DNA of 60,528 nt, from the NCBI GenBank assembly GCA_026399475.1, contig JAPLQY010000082.1:1-60528 (forward strand). Reading direction: 5' to 3'. The translations under genes were made by a program, and so were the position numbers. Source of the DNA: Rhodocyclales bacterium (GTDB lineage Bacteria > Pseudomonadota > Gammaproteobacteria > Burkholderiales > Rhodocyclaceae). The notes beneath the pieces are model-generated. The model saw only the letters and a list, made by a program, of their open reading frames with translations. It did no database searches and was not told the DNA's origin. Each line of letters opens with the position of its first letter. The first letter of the stretch is position 1. Positions 7,980-16,875 of this stretch are shown piece after piece.

Positions 7980-8108
7980 TTACTTGCCGACGACCATGAC
8001 GATGCCGATGGCGATCAGCAGCGCAAAAACGAGGGAGCCGATGTCTTCCTTGCGGTCGCTGACGAAGATCGACAGGCTGGTGCCACGCTCGAACTTTTGT
8101 TCCGACAT
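7980..8108 (-). CDS. 42-residue single-span membrane protein
   Basis: A short gene is open from ATG at 8108 with an ideal AAGGAG ribosome site 7 nt before it. The product, MSEQKFERGTSLSIFVSDRK...IGSLVFALLIAIGIVMVVGK, has a charged N-terminal half and one C-terminal transmembrane helix. It starts 11 nt after the transporter stop at 8120 and is followed by a terminator, so it is almost certainly co-transcribed with the transporter. It is probably a small accessory subunit or regulator of the transporter (inference from position). No family was recognised. Confidence 0.8.
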   Translation of the reverse strand: MSEQKFERGTSLSIFVSDRKEDIGSLVFALLIAIGIVMVVGK

Positions 8109-8119
8109 GATCTATCTCC

Positions 8120-9874
8120 TTAAATGAACTCTTTGACGAACAGCAGCACCACGATCAGCGAGCCGACCGCCTTGGCCGTACCCACGATGCCGCCGATGAT
8201 CAGTGGCGTGCCGCCGGCCTGCTTCAGCGCACCCATGGTGATCTGCATGCCGAGACCGATGAGACCAAACGAGAACAGCCAGGCCAGCCAGTCGCGGAAG
8301 GCGCCGATCGTCTTCGAGCTGTGATAGGACGCCTTGCTCGCCTTCTCGATGGCGCTCTTGGCGAGGACATCGAGACCTTTCATCTTGCCGACCGCATTGA
8401 GCAGCGTTTCCTGGTCGCGGGTGGTCATCTTCTTGCTGGCGATAAGGTCAGCCAGGCCCTTGTAGGCATCCTCCGGCGTGGCGTGGCGCTGGCCGACATT
8501 GATGGCCTTCTCGGTGAAGTGATCCTGCAGTTGCCTGGCGCCGGCAGCCTCCTTCAGGCGCGCAAGCTCGCCTTCGATGGCCCTGGTCTCCTTGCCCTTG
8601 AGCAGCTTGTCTTCCTTGATCTCCTCGCTGCTGAAGTACTTGCCCTGATAGTGTCCGGACGGCGTGAAGACGCCCATGGTCGAGAGCCCGAACATCAGGA
8701 TGAAGCCGAGCACGAATACCGGAAACTTGGCGAACAGCACCTTGCCCAGATCCACCTTCTCGGCGCCGACCTCGTGCTTGACGTACCAGGCTGCGAGCCA
8801 GAGCACGACGATGGGCAGGAACAGCACGCGGGTGATGTTGAAAATCTCGGCGACCTTCAAGGTCTCGATGCCGTTTGGATCGAACGCCAGCGCAGCGCCG
8901 GCGACCTGCGCCGAGTTGAGGATGCCGGTACCGGCCCAGGCGCCGAACTGTACCGGGCCCATGTTCAACATGTGGCCGATGGTCGGGAAAAGGAACATGC
9001 AACCCACACCCCAGACCAGGATGGTGCCGATGGTGTAGGCGATCTCGCCGGCCTTGGCATTGACCACCGGGGAGGCCGCCACCGCCGCGGACACTCCGCA
9101 GACGCCCACGCCGGCAGAGAGCACCGCGGTCATCGAGTTGCCGGTGTTCATACGCCGCCCCATGTACAGCACGACGCCGATCGAGCCGAGCACGAAGACG
9201 CCGATCATCAGCACGGACAGGCTGCCCAGTTGGGCCAGTTCAGTCGCGCTGTAGAGCGCGCCGAGCAGGACGACGCCGGTCTTGAGGAAGAAGCGCGCAG
9301 TGCGCACGCCGTTGGCGGCCCAGTCCGGAATCTTGAAGACGTTGACGATGAGGATGCCGATGACGATGCCCAGCACCACGTAGTTCAGGTTGAAAATGTG
9401 GGCGAAGTCGAAGCCGAGCATGTCCTTGGCGTCCTTGCCCCAGTTGGCGAACGTCGGGTCCAGGCCCCAGCGGACGATGAAAGCAATGAGCAGGATGTAG
9501 GCCATGCCGGGGAAGATCGACAGGTAGTAATCGAGGTTGCCTTCCGATGGCGTCCACACCAGGATCAACAGGCCGAGTACGGTGGCAATGCCGCCGAAGA
9601 TGTAGGCGAGCTGCGCTTGCTGCGCCTTGGCTTTGTCGAAGTTGGAATGCGGCATCTTCATGGCCGGGGCCGGCTTGCTTTCAGCCGCCGCCATCTCGCT
9701 GGCGACGCGGAATTCGGCGTCGAACTTCTCCTTGACCTTCATGTGGTCGGAGTAAGCGCTCTTTTGAAAATACTGCTGCATGCCATCAATGTTGCCGCTG
9801 GCATTGAGCCAGCCCCATAGCAGCATCACCAGACCGATGATGAATAGCGCGGGCGACTTTTTTGTATAGACCAT
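8120..9874 (-). CDS. YeiH/UPF0324-type putative sulfate exporter, enlarged
   Basis: The polytopic protein of 584 residues has a core matching the UPF0324 'putative sulfate exporter' family: FFLKTGVVLLGALYSATELAQLG, MTAVLSAGVGVCGVSAAVAASPVV, WAGTGILNSAQVAGAALAFDP and WLFSFGLIGLGMQI. Ordinary members have about 340 residues. This one has an added N-terminal helix plus soluble segment (about 1-85) and a large charged insertion at about 395-500 (KYFSSEEIKEDKLLKGKETRAIEGELARLKEAAGARQ...), likely helical. The insertion sits between membrane segments. The substrate is not established even for the family. The small membrane protein follows directly. Confidence 0.85.
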   Translation of the reverse strand: MVYTKKSPALFIIGLVMLLWGWLNASGNIDGMQQYFQKSAYSDHMKVKEKFDAEFRVASEMAAAESKPAPAMKMPHSNFDKAKAQQAQLAYIFGGIATVLGLLILVWTPSEGNLDYYLSIFPGMAYILLIAFIVRWGLDPTFANWGKDAKDMLGFDFAHIFNLNYVVLGIVIGILIVNVFKIPDWAANGVRTARFFLKTGVVLLGALYSATELAQLGSLSVLMIGVFVLGSIGVVLYMGRRMNTGNSMTAVLSAGVGVCGVSAAVAASPVVNAKAGEIAYTIGTILVWGVGCMFLFPTIGHMLNMGPVQFGAWAGTGILNSAQVAGAALAFDPNGIETLKVAEIFNITRVLFLPIVVLWLAAWYVKHEVGAEKVDLGKVLFAKFPVFVLGFILMFGLSTMGVFTPSGHYQGKYFSSEEIKEDKLLKGKETRAIEGELARLKEAAGARQLQDHFTEKAINVGQRHATPEDAYKGLADLIASKKMTTRDQETLLNAVGKMKGLDVLAKSAIEKASKASYHSSKTIGAFRDWLAWLFSFGLIGLGMQITMGALKQAGGTPLIIGGIVGTAKAVGSLIVVLLFVKEFI

Positions 9875-10012
9875 TACTGTTCCTCCCTGTGCCGCGTGTG
9901 AAAAAGCAATCCCACCACTGAATCCCCTCCGCGGCGGGGCGCCGCAGACATCAAAACCACCAGAGTGCGATGGGCGCCCCCCTGGTGTTTATGGACGGAC
10001 CAACACGGAAAT

Positions 10013-10468
10013 TTATTCCGTCGGCAGCTTGCGGGCCTTCCAGTCGGGGAATCCGTTGCGATACCAGTGAACGTTCTTGTAGCCGTTCTTGGCCAGCACG
10101 ACGGCGGCCTTGTAGGATTTCCAGCAGGTGCCGGAATTGCAGAAAAGAACCACGTCCTTGTTCTTGTCCGCCAGCTTGCTCATGTCGAACTTGTCCTGGC
10201 TGGCATCGAAGCCGGCATCCTTGGCGCTTTTCTCGGGATCGTAGGGCACCGAGATCGCACCCTTGATGGTGCCGTCGGCAAATTCGCCGGCCTTGCGGGT
10301 GTCGACAATTGAAGCGCCCTTGGCCTGCAAGTCCTGAACCGCCTTGGCCTCGACCAGCTTGACGCCGGCCGGCGCAGCGGTCGGTGTTTCCTGCGCAAAG
10401 GCGCTGCCGGCGCCGGACATCAGGCCGAATCCTGCGATTGCGAGCAACAGGTATTTGAGTACATTCAT
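10013..10468 (-). CDS. Secreted rhodanese-like protein
   Basis: The 151-residue protein has a signal peptide (MNVLKYLLLAIAGFGLMSGAGSAFA) followed by one rhodanese domain. The domain shows SIVDTRKAGEFADGTIKGAISVPY and the active-site loop LFCNSGTCWKSYKAAVVL, where the first or second Cys could carry a persulfide. ATG at 10468 follows AAGGAG. It is probably a periplasmic sulfur-transfer or sulfurtransferase-like enzyme. It is divergent from a chemoreceptor gene, with an inverted repeat at 10522-10538 in the shared region. Confidence 0.88.
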   Translation of the reverse strand: MNVLKYLLLAIAGFGLMSGAGSAFAQETPTAAPAGVKLVEAKAVQDLQAKGASIVDTRKAGEFADGTIKGAISVPYDPEKSAKDAGFDASQDKFDMSKLADKNKDVVLFCNSGTCWKSYKAAVVLAKNGYKNVHWYRNGFPDWKARKLPTE

Positions 10469-10521
10469 CGTGATCTCCTTGGGTGGTGTGGCCAGTGTCG
10501 AATAGGGATTCAACGTAAAAT

Positions 10522-10538
10522 ATTAGTCTAATACTAAT
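10522..10538. promoter_or_regulatory. Inverted repeat ATTAGT-N5-ACTAAT in divergent promoter region
   Basis: ATTAGT at 10522-10527 and ACTAAT at 10533-10538 form a perfect 6-bp inverted repeat with a 5-nt spacer in an AT-rich island between the rhodanese and chemoreceptor genes. It looks like a dimeric repressor site. The regulator is unknown. Confidence 0.5.
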
Positions 10539-10576
10539 GTCTGCAGAAGTGTCAGACAAACCCCGGGAGGAACCCC

Positions 10577-12205
10577 ATGCTTGACCGATTTTCAATTCGC
10601 GTTCGACTGATCATCAGCGGAGGCCTGGCACTGGCCTTCTTCGTGCTGCTGGCCGCGATGAGCCTCTATGGTCAGCAGCGTGCGACCGCTGCTTTCGGCG
10701 AAGTTCGGACTGCGGGCGTGCAACCCCTGCTGGCCGTCGAGGATATCGACGGTGCCTTGCAGGGGATACGTTTCAGGCTCGCCGGCGTTCCGCTCGACGT
10801 GATCTCTGCCAATGGCGCCCGCCAGCAGCTCAAGGAAGCGCGCGAGCGCCTGCCGCTCGCCTGGAAGGAATTTCTCGCCGGATATCGCGCAGGCAGCGCC
10901 ACGGAGGACGAGCGCAAGCTGGTTGAGGCGATCGGCAAAGAACTGGACGGCTTGAAGCCGCTGTTCGACGAAATCGATGCCGCCTATGAGAAGGACAACA
11001 AGGAGGCGATCGCGACCATCCTGCGCGAGAAGTGGCCGCGCGTGCACAAGAACCTGATCAAGCCCTTGTCGGAGTTGATCCCGGCGCGGGTGGCGGCGAT
11101 GAACCGCACCTTCGATGCAAGCCAGGCCGAGGGCAATCGCCTCAGTGCAATGGCGATAGGCGCCAATCTGGCAGGCGCCATTGCGCTGGCGCTGGTGATG
11201 CTGCCGCTGGTGCGTTCCCTGACCCGCGCCATAGGCGAAATGCGCGGCGCGCTGGAGCAGGTCGCCCAGGGTGAACTCAGGGTCGAACTGAACACGCATC
11301 GCGGCGACGAACTGGGCGACATGGCGCGTTCGCTGGATGCGACGCTCAACAGCCAGCGCGAAATCATCAGCGGCGTGCAGCGCGCTGCCGACACCCTGGC
11401 CTCCGCCGCCGAGCGCCTCAAAACCGAGCTCCACGAGGTGATCGAACGCGGCAAGGCACGAGGCGAATACATGGCGCGCGCGACCGACGGTATCGAGCAG
11501 ACCACCGCCTCGGCGAAGGATGTAGCCGCGAGTTCAAGCCAGGTGGCCACGGCCTCCGCGGAGTCGCGCGGCATTGCCGACAGGGGCAATGCCGGCATGG
11601 AGGCTTCCATCGCGGCGATCCACCGCGTCGAGGCGGCGGTCGAAGATTCGGCGGAGGTAATGACCGATCTCGCCACGGCGACCGAGCGTATCCAGGCGAT
11701 CGCCCAGGCCATCCGGGAGATCGCGGACCAGACCAACCTCCTTGCACTCAATGCGGCGATCGAGGCAGCACGCGCTGGCGAGCAGGGGCGAGGCTTCGCA
11801 GTCGTCGCTGACGAGGTGAGGAAGCTCGCCGAGCGCACCTCGGCGTCCACCAGCGATATCGCCTCGACGGTCGACGCGATTCGTGACAAGACTACGACGG
11901 CGGTACAAGCGATGCACGCCGTTCATGACGAGGTCGCCGAAAGCGCCCGACACGGCAACGAAACGCGCGAGACCCTTGCTGCGATCGTCGCCTCGGCCGA
12001 ACGCGTTTCGGACCTCGCGCGCGGCATTGCAGCCTCCACGCAATCGCAGTTCGCCTCAAGCGAGCACGCCATGGGCGAGATGTCGCAGGTGTCGACCATG
12101 AACGCCGAAAACAGCGCCAGCATCGCGCGGGTCGGCGGAGTGACGGACGAAGTGGCCCAGCTCGCGCACCAACTGCAGGGGCTGATCGGCCGCTTCCGCG
12201 TATAG
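10577..12205 (+). CDS. Methyl-accepting chemotaxis protein
   Basis: The 542-residue inner-membrane chemoreceptor has TM1 at about 11-30, a roughly 160-residue helical periplasmic domain of the four-helix-bundle kind, TM2 at about 192-212 and then a HAMP domain. The long cytoplasmic coiled coil contains the highly conserved hairpin tip [42 protein letters not shown], which binds CheA and CheW. No CheR-docking pentapeptide is seen at the C-terminus. The ligand is unknown. No chemotaxis genes are nearby, so it feeds a pathway encoded elsewhere. Confidence 0.95.
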   Translation: MLDRFSIRVRLIISGGLALAFFVLLAAMSLYGQQRATAAFGEVRTAGVQPLLAVEDIDGALQGIRFRLAGVPLDVISANGARQQLKEARERLPLAWKEFLAGYRAGSATEDERKLVEAIGKELDGLKPLFDEIDAAYEKDNKEAIATILREKWPRVHKNLIKPLSELIPARVAAMNRTFDASQAEGNRLSAMAIGANLAGAIALALVMLPLVRSLTRAIGEMRGALEQVAQGELRVELNTHRGDELGDMARSLDATLNSQREIISGVQRAADTLASAAERLKTELHEVIERGKARGEYMARATDGIEQTTASAKDVAASSSQVATASAESRGIADRGNAGMEASIAAIHRVEAAVEDSAEVMTDLATATERIQAIAQAIREIADQTNLLALNAAIEAARAGEQGRGFAVVADEVRKLAERTSASTSDIASTVDAIRDKTTTAVQAMHAVHDEVAESARHGNETRETLAAIVASAERVSDLARGIAASTQSQFASSEHAMGEMSQVSTMNAENSASIARVGGVTDEVAQLAHQLQGLIGRFRV

Positions 12206-12234
12206 ATCTCCGGCGTGGTGTCAGTGCCGGGGCT

Positions 12235-13626
12235 TCACGCGCGCACCACGGTAACCGAGCACGGCGCCTCGGCCGCCACGCGCGCGGAGACGCTGCCAAG
12301 AAACCGCCGCAGGCCGGAACTGCCGCGAGCGCCCATGATGATGTGATCAGCATGGCTGACGCGGGCATATTCGACCAGGCGGTCTGCTACGTCGCTGCCT
12401 TCGAGTACGTGATAGCGCAGGTGTTCCTGCGGCAGGCCGAGGGGCTGGACCCAGTGATGCAGTTCGACCAGCCGCTGCGTGTGCAGCGAGCGCATGATCT
12501 CGGCGCCTTCTTCCTGTTCGGTGATCAGCGATAGTTCAAGCACGCTGACACAACTCACGCGCCAGTGCGTTTCGCCGGCGATGATCCGTCGCAACGCGTC
12601 GCGCAGGGCCGTGAACAGCACCTCGCTGTTGCAGCCGGTATCGACAGCGACAAGAACATGCGGCGCCTGAGCGAGACGCTCCGGTGGCGGCTTGTGCGCC
12701 CGCGGCGAGGAAGCCAGGGCGGCCAGCCAGCGTTTTGCGGCCACTATCGGGCCCGACTGGCTCAGGCGCCGAGCCCGCTCTGTGAGAGTGATCTGACCAG
12801 GATGCATCAGATCGTGCGCGACCTGTGCCGCCGTTGCGTAGCGGGCTTCCGCACGCACCTCGAGGCAATGCAGGATGATCTCCTGCAACCACTTCGGCAG
12901 GTCGGGGCGGATGCGACGAGGCGGAAGCGGGTCGAAGTAGAGCCGCCGACGCAGGCCAATGAGACTCGTCGGTTCGCCGAAAGGCAAACGGCCCGTGGCC
13001 AGCAGGTAGAGGATCACACCGAGCGAGAACACATCGCTGCGCGGATCCCCGCGCACACCCGCAATCTGCTCCGGTGAAATGTAGGCGGGCGTTCCCATCA
13101 GCTGGTCGGATTCTTCTTCGACGAGGTCAGGCAGCTGGTTGTGAAAAGCCAGGCCGAAATCGATCAGCACCGCCTGGCCATCCTCCCGCAGGATGACATG
13201 CGACGGCTTGATGTCGTGGTGCACCACTTCCTGTCGATGCAGAGCGTGAACCGCCGAGGCCAGTGCCACGCCGAGGCGAACGACTTCCTCGTCCGGCAGC
13301 GGCACGCTCCGGGCATATGCGGCGAGCGACGTGCCGACAATGTGCTCGATGAACAGATACGGACCAAGATCGCCCTCGCCCCTGGCCAGCAGACGCGGCA
13401 CATGAGGCCCGGCAATCCGCCCGAGAATCATCTGCTCGACATCGAAGCCGGCATAGCAGGCCGGGTGGCTGCCGAACCCCAGCTTCGGCATCTTCAGCAG
13501 ACAGGTCCCGGCGCCTGCAGGCGCAGCAACGCGGTAGAGCACGGCCATACCGCCCTCGCACAGCTTCTCCTGTACGCGGTAACCGGCGATTTCGGTGCCC
13601 GGCTGGAGATGCTCGGCGTTCTCCAT
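12235..13626 (-). CDS. Ser/Thr protein kinase fused to a universal stress protein domain
   Basis: In this 463-residue cytosolic protein, residues 11-275 are a Hanks-type kinase: the glycine loop EKLCEGGMAVLY, Lys45 in LLKMP, HHDIKPSHV with catalytic Asp138, the IDFG motif at about 155-158, and GTPAYISPEQ at about 178-187. All catalytic residues are present. After a linker, residues of about 325-463 form a UspA domain ending DHIIMGARGSSGLRRFLGSVSARVAAEAPCSVTVVRA. Its nucleotide loop is one residue shorter than the usual consensus. The ATG directly follows the TGA of the upstream phosphoesterase gene, implying co-translation. It is probably a stress-signalling kinase. Confidence 0.92.
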   Translation of the reverse strand: MENAEHLQPGTEIAGYRVQEKLCEGGMAVLYRVAAPAGAGTCLLKMPKLGFGSHPACYAGFDVEQMILGRIAGPHVPRLLARGEGDLGPYLFIEHIVGTSLAAYARSVPLPDEEVVRLGVALASAVHALHRQEVVHHDIKPSHVILREDGQAVLIDFGLAFHNQLPDLVEEESDQLMGTPAYISPEQIAGVRGDPRSDVFSLGVILYLLATGRLPFGEPTSLIGLRRRLYFDPLPPRRIRPDLPKWLQEIILHCLEVRAEARYATAAQVAHDLMHPGQITLTERARRLSQSGPIVAAKRWLAALASSPRAHKPPPERLAQAPHVLVAVDTGCNSEVLFTALRDALRRIIAGETHWRVSCVSVLELSLITEQEEGAEIMRSLHTQRLVELHHWVQPLGLPQEHLRYHVLEGSDVADRLVEYARVSHADHIIMGARGSSGLRRFLGSVSARVAAEAPCSVTVVRA

Positions 13627-14367
13627 TCATTCCCCTCTTTGCAGCCGCGCCGCCAACCGCACGGGCAGGCCCGCCTCGACGATCTTGCGCGCCGCCGTCA
13701 TGTGGTCATAAGGCACGCGGAAAAACGTCAGCATGCGCTCTTCTTCATCGTAAAGCACATATGCCGCAGCATTATTGCCATCGCGCGGCTGGCCGACGGA
13801 ACCGGCGATCACCAGCCAGCGCCGGCGACCGGCCAGGGGGATCGGCACACCCGGCACCGGCTGAAATGCACGGACACTGCCGGCAGCCGAGAAGAAGAGT
13901 GACTGGTGATGCACGTGTCCGGCGAATGTCACCGCTGCGGGCGAGGCATCCATGCAGCGTCCGGCCTGCAAGCTGCTGGTGATGTAATTCCATTTCCCGG
14001 GCTCGTCAGCGCCGGCATGAGCGAAAAAAAGATCATCGCGACTTGCGGTCAATGGCAAGGACGCGAGAAAATTCCGCGCGGCGGGACTCAACTGGGCGCG
14101 CGTCCAGTACGTTGCTTCGCGGGCGACGAAGTTCATCTTCTCGCACAAGCCGCCCAGCGCGGCTTCGTCGTGGTTGCCCATCACCAGCATGGCGCCCCGC
14201 TCGGCATAGTCCGCCAGGAGGTCGAGACAGGCCGCCGGATCTGCGCCATAACCCACCAGGTCGCCAAGAAACACATGCGTCTCCGCGCCCTCTCGCTCGG
14301 CATGAGCAAGGCAGGCCTGCAAGGCTTCCAGATTGCTGTGGATGTCTGATAGAACTGCAATCTTCAT
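13627..14367 (-). CDS. Metallophosphoesterase (calcineurin-like)
   Basis: The 246-residue protein contains the five metallophosphoesterase blocks in order: AVLSDIHSN, FLGDLVGYG, VMGNHDEA, FFAHAGAD and TFAGHVHHQS. All dinuclear-metal ligands are present. VIAGSVGQPRDGN near the C-terminus is typical of the YfcE/diadenosine-phosphatase-like branch. The start at 14367 gives MKIAVLSDIHS. A longer open frame reaches 14760 but adds non-homologous sequence. Its stop abuts the kinase-Usp start, suggesting a two-gene signalling operon in which it might act as a phosphatase or a nucleotide-signal hydrolase (inference). Confidence 0.9.
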   Translation of the reverse strand: MKIAVLSDIHSNLEALQACLAHAEREGAETHVFLGDLVGYGADPAACLDLLADYAERGAMLVMGNHDEAALGGLCEKMNFVAREATYWTRAQLSPAARNFLASLPLTASRDDLFFAHAGADEPGKWNYITSSLQAGRCMDASPAAVTFAGHVHHQSLFFSAAGSVRAFQPVPGVPIPLAGRRRWLVIAGSVGQPRDGNNAAAYVLYDEEERMLTFFRVPYDHMTAARKIVEAGLPVRLAARLQRGE

Positions 14368-14631
14368 AAAGGATGAGTTGTCAGGCTTGTCGAAGAGAGA
14401 GCGCCGGAGATGCCAGTCGGCAGTCGAACGCCCGGGCTGATGGCGCAGCAAGGATGGAGGAGCTGCCCCTTGCGAACTGCCGGCGTCTGCAGTTTGGCAG
14501 AAAAGCCCGGCATCTTCCGCCGCTTGCTCCAACGAAACGCTCAAAGTCATGGCTGATCGAACTCGGTTCCCGACGCCTATCGACGAATCGAGGGATACCG
14601 CCCCTACATCAATGTCGGGAACATATCGCTG

Positions 14632-14645
14632 GGATACCGTCCCCG
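14632..14645. repeat. GGATACCGTCCCCG element, copy 2
   Basis: This is identical to the copies at 7877-7890 and 24383-24396. Here the downstream bases 14650-14660 can pair back with part of it (CCGTCCC with GGGACGG), forming a hairpin beside the thiolase terminator. Confidence 0.75.
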
Positions 14646-14664
14646 CCCAGAGGGACGGGGACAT

Positions 14665-14693
14665 AAAAAAGCCCGGCCTCAATGGCCGGGCTT
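14665..14693 (-). terminator. Intrinsic terminator of the thiolase gene
   Basis: The 10-bp stem AAGCCCGGCC (14669-14678) pairs with GGCCGGGCTT (14684-14693). The A-run at 14665-14670 gives the U-tract on the minus strand. It lies 19 nt after the thiolase stop. Confidence 0.85.
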
Positions 14694-14711
14694 TCTTGTG
14701 CCAAAACCCGA

Positions 14712-15899
14712 TTACATGCGTTCGAACACTGCCGCGATGCCCTGCCCGCCGCCGATGCACATGGTCACCAGCGCGTACTTGCCGTTGACACGCTGCAGCT
14801 CATACAGCGCCTTGGTGGCGATGAATGCGCCGGAACAGCCTACCGGGTGGCCCAAGGCAATGGCGCCGCCGTTGGGATTGGTTTTCTTCGGGTCGAGACC
14901 GAGGCCCTTGGTCACGGCGATTGCCTGCGCGGCGAAGGCTTCATTGGATTCGATGACGTCCATCTGATCCAGAGTCAACCCAGCCTTCTTCAGCGCCATC
15001 TTGGAGGCCGGGATCGGGCCTTCGCCCATGATCTCGTTCGGCACGCCGGCGATGGCGTAGGACACCAGGCGGGCAATGGGCTTCTGACCAGCCTTGGCGG
15101 CGAGGTCAGCCGCGGTCAGCACGAAGAAGGCTGCGCCGTCATTGATGCCGGACGCGTTGCCGGCAGTGACGGTGCCGTCTTTCTTGAAAGCCGGTTTCAT
15201 CTTCGCCAGCGACTCCAGCGTGGTGTTGGCCTTGCCGTGCTCGTCGGTGTCGAATATCACATCGCCCTTGCGACTCTGCAGCGTGATGGGGACGATCTGC
15301 GATTTGAAACGGCCTTCGGCGATGGCCGCTGCGGCGCGGCGCTGGGACTCGAGCGCGAAGGCGTCCTGCTCTTCACGGGAGATGTTCCACTTGACCGCAA
15401 GATTTTCGGCGGTGAGCCCCATGTGGCCGACACCGAACGGGTCGGTCAGCACGGCGACCATCATGTCGATCATCTTGCTGTCGCCCATGCGGGCACCGGT
15501 GCGCATGGCGGGCGCCATGTAACTGCCGCGCGACATGACTTCGACGCCGCCGCCGATGGCGTAGTCGCAATCGCCCAGCATGATGTTCTGCGCACTCGTC
15601 ACGATCGCCTGCAGGCCTGAAGAACACAGGCGACTCACCTGCATCGCCACGGAATCCATCGGCAAACCCGCCTGGATGGAAGCCACGCGGGAAATGTAGG
15701 CGTAGCGCGAATCGGTCGGAATGCAGGTGCCGACCGTCACGTAATTGATCTGCTTGGGGTCGACGCCGGAACGGCCGACCGCTTCCTTCATCACTGTACC
15801 GGCCAGTTCGCTCGGTTCAATGCCGGCGAGCGAGCCGCCAAAGGTACCGATGGCAGAACGCACCGCACTCAATACAACGACTTCTCTCTTGTCAGCCAT
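14712..15899 (-). CDS. Acetyl-CoA C-acetyltransferase (thiolase)
   Basis: This thiolase II enzyme condenses two acetyl-CoA to acetoacetyl-CoA or cleaves 3-ketoacyl-CoA. At 395 residues it is full length. The nucleophilic Cys lies in VSRLCSSGLQAI, the active-site His in IALGHPVGCSGA, and the second Cys in VTMCIGGGQG. The Met-rich 'covering loop' region resembles PhaA/BktB/AtoB-type enzymes. AAAGGAG lies before the ATG at 15899. It may serve polyhydroxyalkanoate synthesis or acyl-CoA breakdown. No phaB or phaC is adjacent, so the role is not fixed. Confidence 0.93.
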   Translation of the reverse strand: MADKREVVVLSAVRSAIGTFGGSLAGIEPSELAGTVMKEAVGRSGVDPKQINYVTVGTCIPTDSRYAYISRVASIQAGLPMDSVAMQVSRLCSSGLQAIVTSAQNIMLGDCDYAIGGGVEVMSRGSYMAPAMRTGARMGDSKMIDMMVAVLTDPFGVGHMGLTAENLAVKWNISREEQDAFALESQRRAAAAIAEGRFKSQIVPITLQSRKGDVIFDTDEHGKANTTLESLAKMKPAFKKDGTVTAGNASGINDGAAFFVLTAADLAAKAGQKPIARLVSYAIAGVPNEIMGEGPIPASKMALKKAGLTLDQMDVIESNEAFAAQAIAVTKGLGLDPKKTNPNGGAIALGHPVGCSGAFIATKALYELQRVNGKYALVTMCIGGGQGIAAVFERM

Positions 15900-15920
15900 T
15901 ACAAAACTCCTTTATAAGAA

Positions 15921-16856
15921 TCAACCGCCGACCCAACCGGAAATCCAGATCAGCGCCAGAACTGCCAAACCGAGCACGAGACTGCGCCAGACAAGGCCTA
16001 TCGTGCTCTGCATCAAATCGGGGTCGGCGTCTTCGCCAAGCCCCAGTTCGGGGCGATCACCCACCTCGCCCATCTCCTGAATCACCTCATGCACCGGCAT
16101 ACCCAAGCGCACACCCAGCGCACCGGCACCACTGGCAAGAAGTATACCGGAGCCAGCTTCCGGCCACCTTACAGCCTGAGTGCGCCAGCAATGTACCGCA
16201 TCCTCGAAATCGCCGACCACGGCAAACGCCGCCGCAGTAACGCGCAGGGGCAGCCAGTCGATCACGGCAAACGCCTGATGCGCGAACTGGCCGAACTCGC
16301 CGAACTCCATCTCGCTGCGAGTGCCCCAAAGTTCGTCGAGCGAATGTGCCAGCCGATACAGCAATGCCCCCGCCGGCCCCAGTACGACAAACCACAGCAG
16401 CGGAGCGAAGACATGTCGATGGGATGAGAGCAAGGCCTGCTCGATGGCCAGGCGCGCGATCTCGCTCGCGGTCAGGCGGTCGCCTGCACGCCCACGCCAT
16501 TGCGCCAACAACTGTCGTGCCTGTTCAACTTCACCGAGCCGCAGCGCCAGATGGATGCCGGTGAAGAAATGACTGAACTGGCGAAAACCCATGGTCAGGT
16601 ACAAAACGCCGATTCCCAGCAGAAAAGCCGACAGCGGCTGAACACGAATCAGCAAGGCGTACAACAGCGATATCAGAACCGCCGGCAGAGCAGCGCCCAA
16701 TCCCCATGCGATGGCGCCATGACTGCGGCCCCCATCGTTGAACTTGTCCTCGAGGAAGGCGGCCATCCGCACCAGCGGTTCGCGCAGCACGCGCTGAACC
16801 GGGAGCGCATGCAGCTGCTCGAGAATCAAGGCGATGACGATGGACAGCAGCGTCAC
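15921..16856 (-). CDS. CobD/CbiB-AmpE-like membrane protein
   Basis: The 311-residue integral membrane protein resembles the CobD/CbiB family as found in proteobacteria without cobalamin genes nearby, often called a regulatory AmpE-like protein. The N-terminus TLLSIVIALILEQLHALP and the hydrophobic spans near 47-95, 145-165 and 290-308 fit. RQFSHFFTGIHLALRLGEVEQARQLLAQWRG and FEDAVHCWR are recognisable family segments. It starts with GTG at 16856 after GGGAGGG. No cobalamin genes surround it, so adenosylcobinamide synthesis is unlikely and a cell-envelope or beta-lactam-signalling role is possible. Confidence 0.75.
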   Translation of the reverse strand: MTLLSIVIALILEQLHALPVQRVLREPLVRMAAFLEDKFNDGGRSHGAIAWGLGAALPAVLISLLYALLIRVQPLSAFLLGIGVLYLTMGFRQFSHFFTGIHLALRLGEVEQARQLLAQWRGRAGDRLTASEIARLAIEQALLSSHRHVFAPLLWFVVLGPAGALLYRLAHSLDELWGTRSEMEFGEFGQFAHQAFAVIDWLPLRVTAAAFAVVGDFEDAVHCWRTQAVRWPEAGSGILLASGAGALGVRLGMPVHEVIQEMGEVGDRPELGLGEDADPDLMQSTIGLVWRSLVLGLAVLALIWISGWVGG

Positions 16857-16875
16857 CGGACTACCCTCCCCCCAG

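Larger units (their letters stand above)
14368..14711. other. Intergenic region between phosphoesterase and thiolase genes
   Basis: These 344 nt hold no convincing gene. They contain a degenerate GGATACCG-CCCC element at about 14593-14604, the exact GGATACCGTCCCCG element at 14632-14645 followed by a GAGGGACGGGGACAT complementarity, and the thiolase terminator at 14665-14693. Confidence 0.6.

Noticed and set aside
8321..9820. 499-codon open frame opposite the YeiH-type transporter
   Set aside because: Its translation is a His/Glu/Asp-rich shadow of a hydrophobic protein. The minus-strand frame has membrane helices and family motifs.
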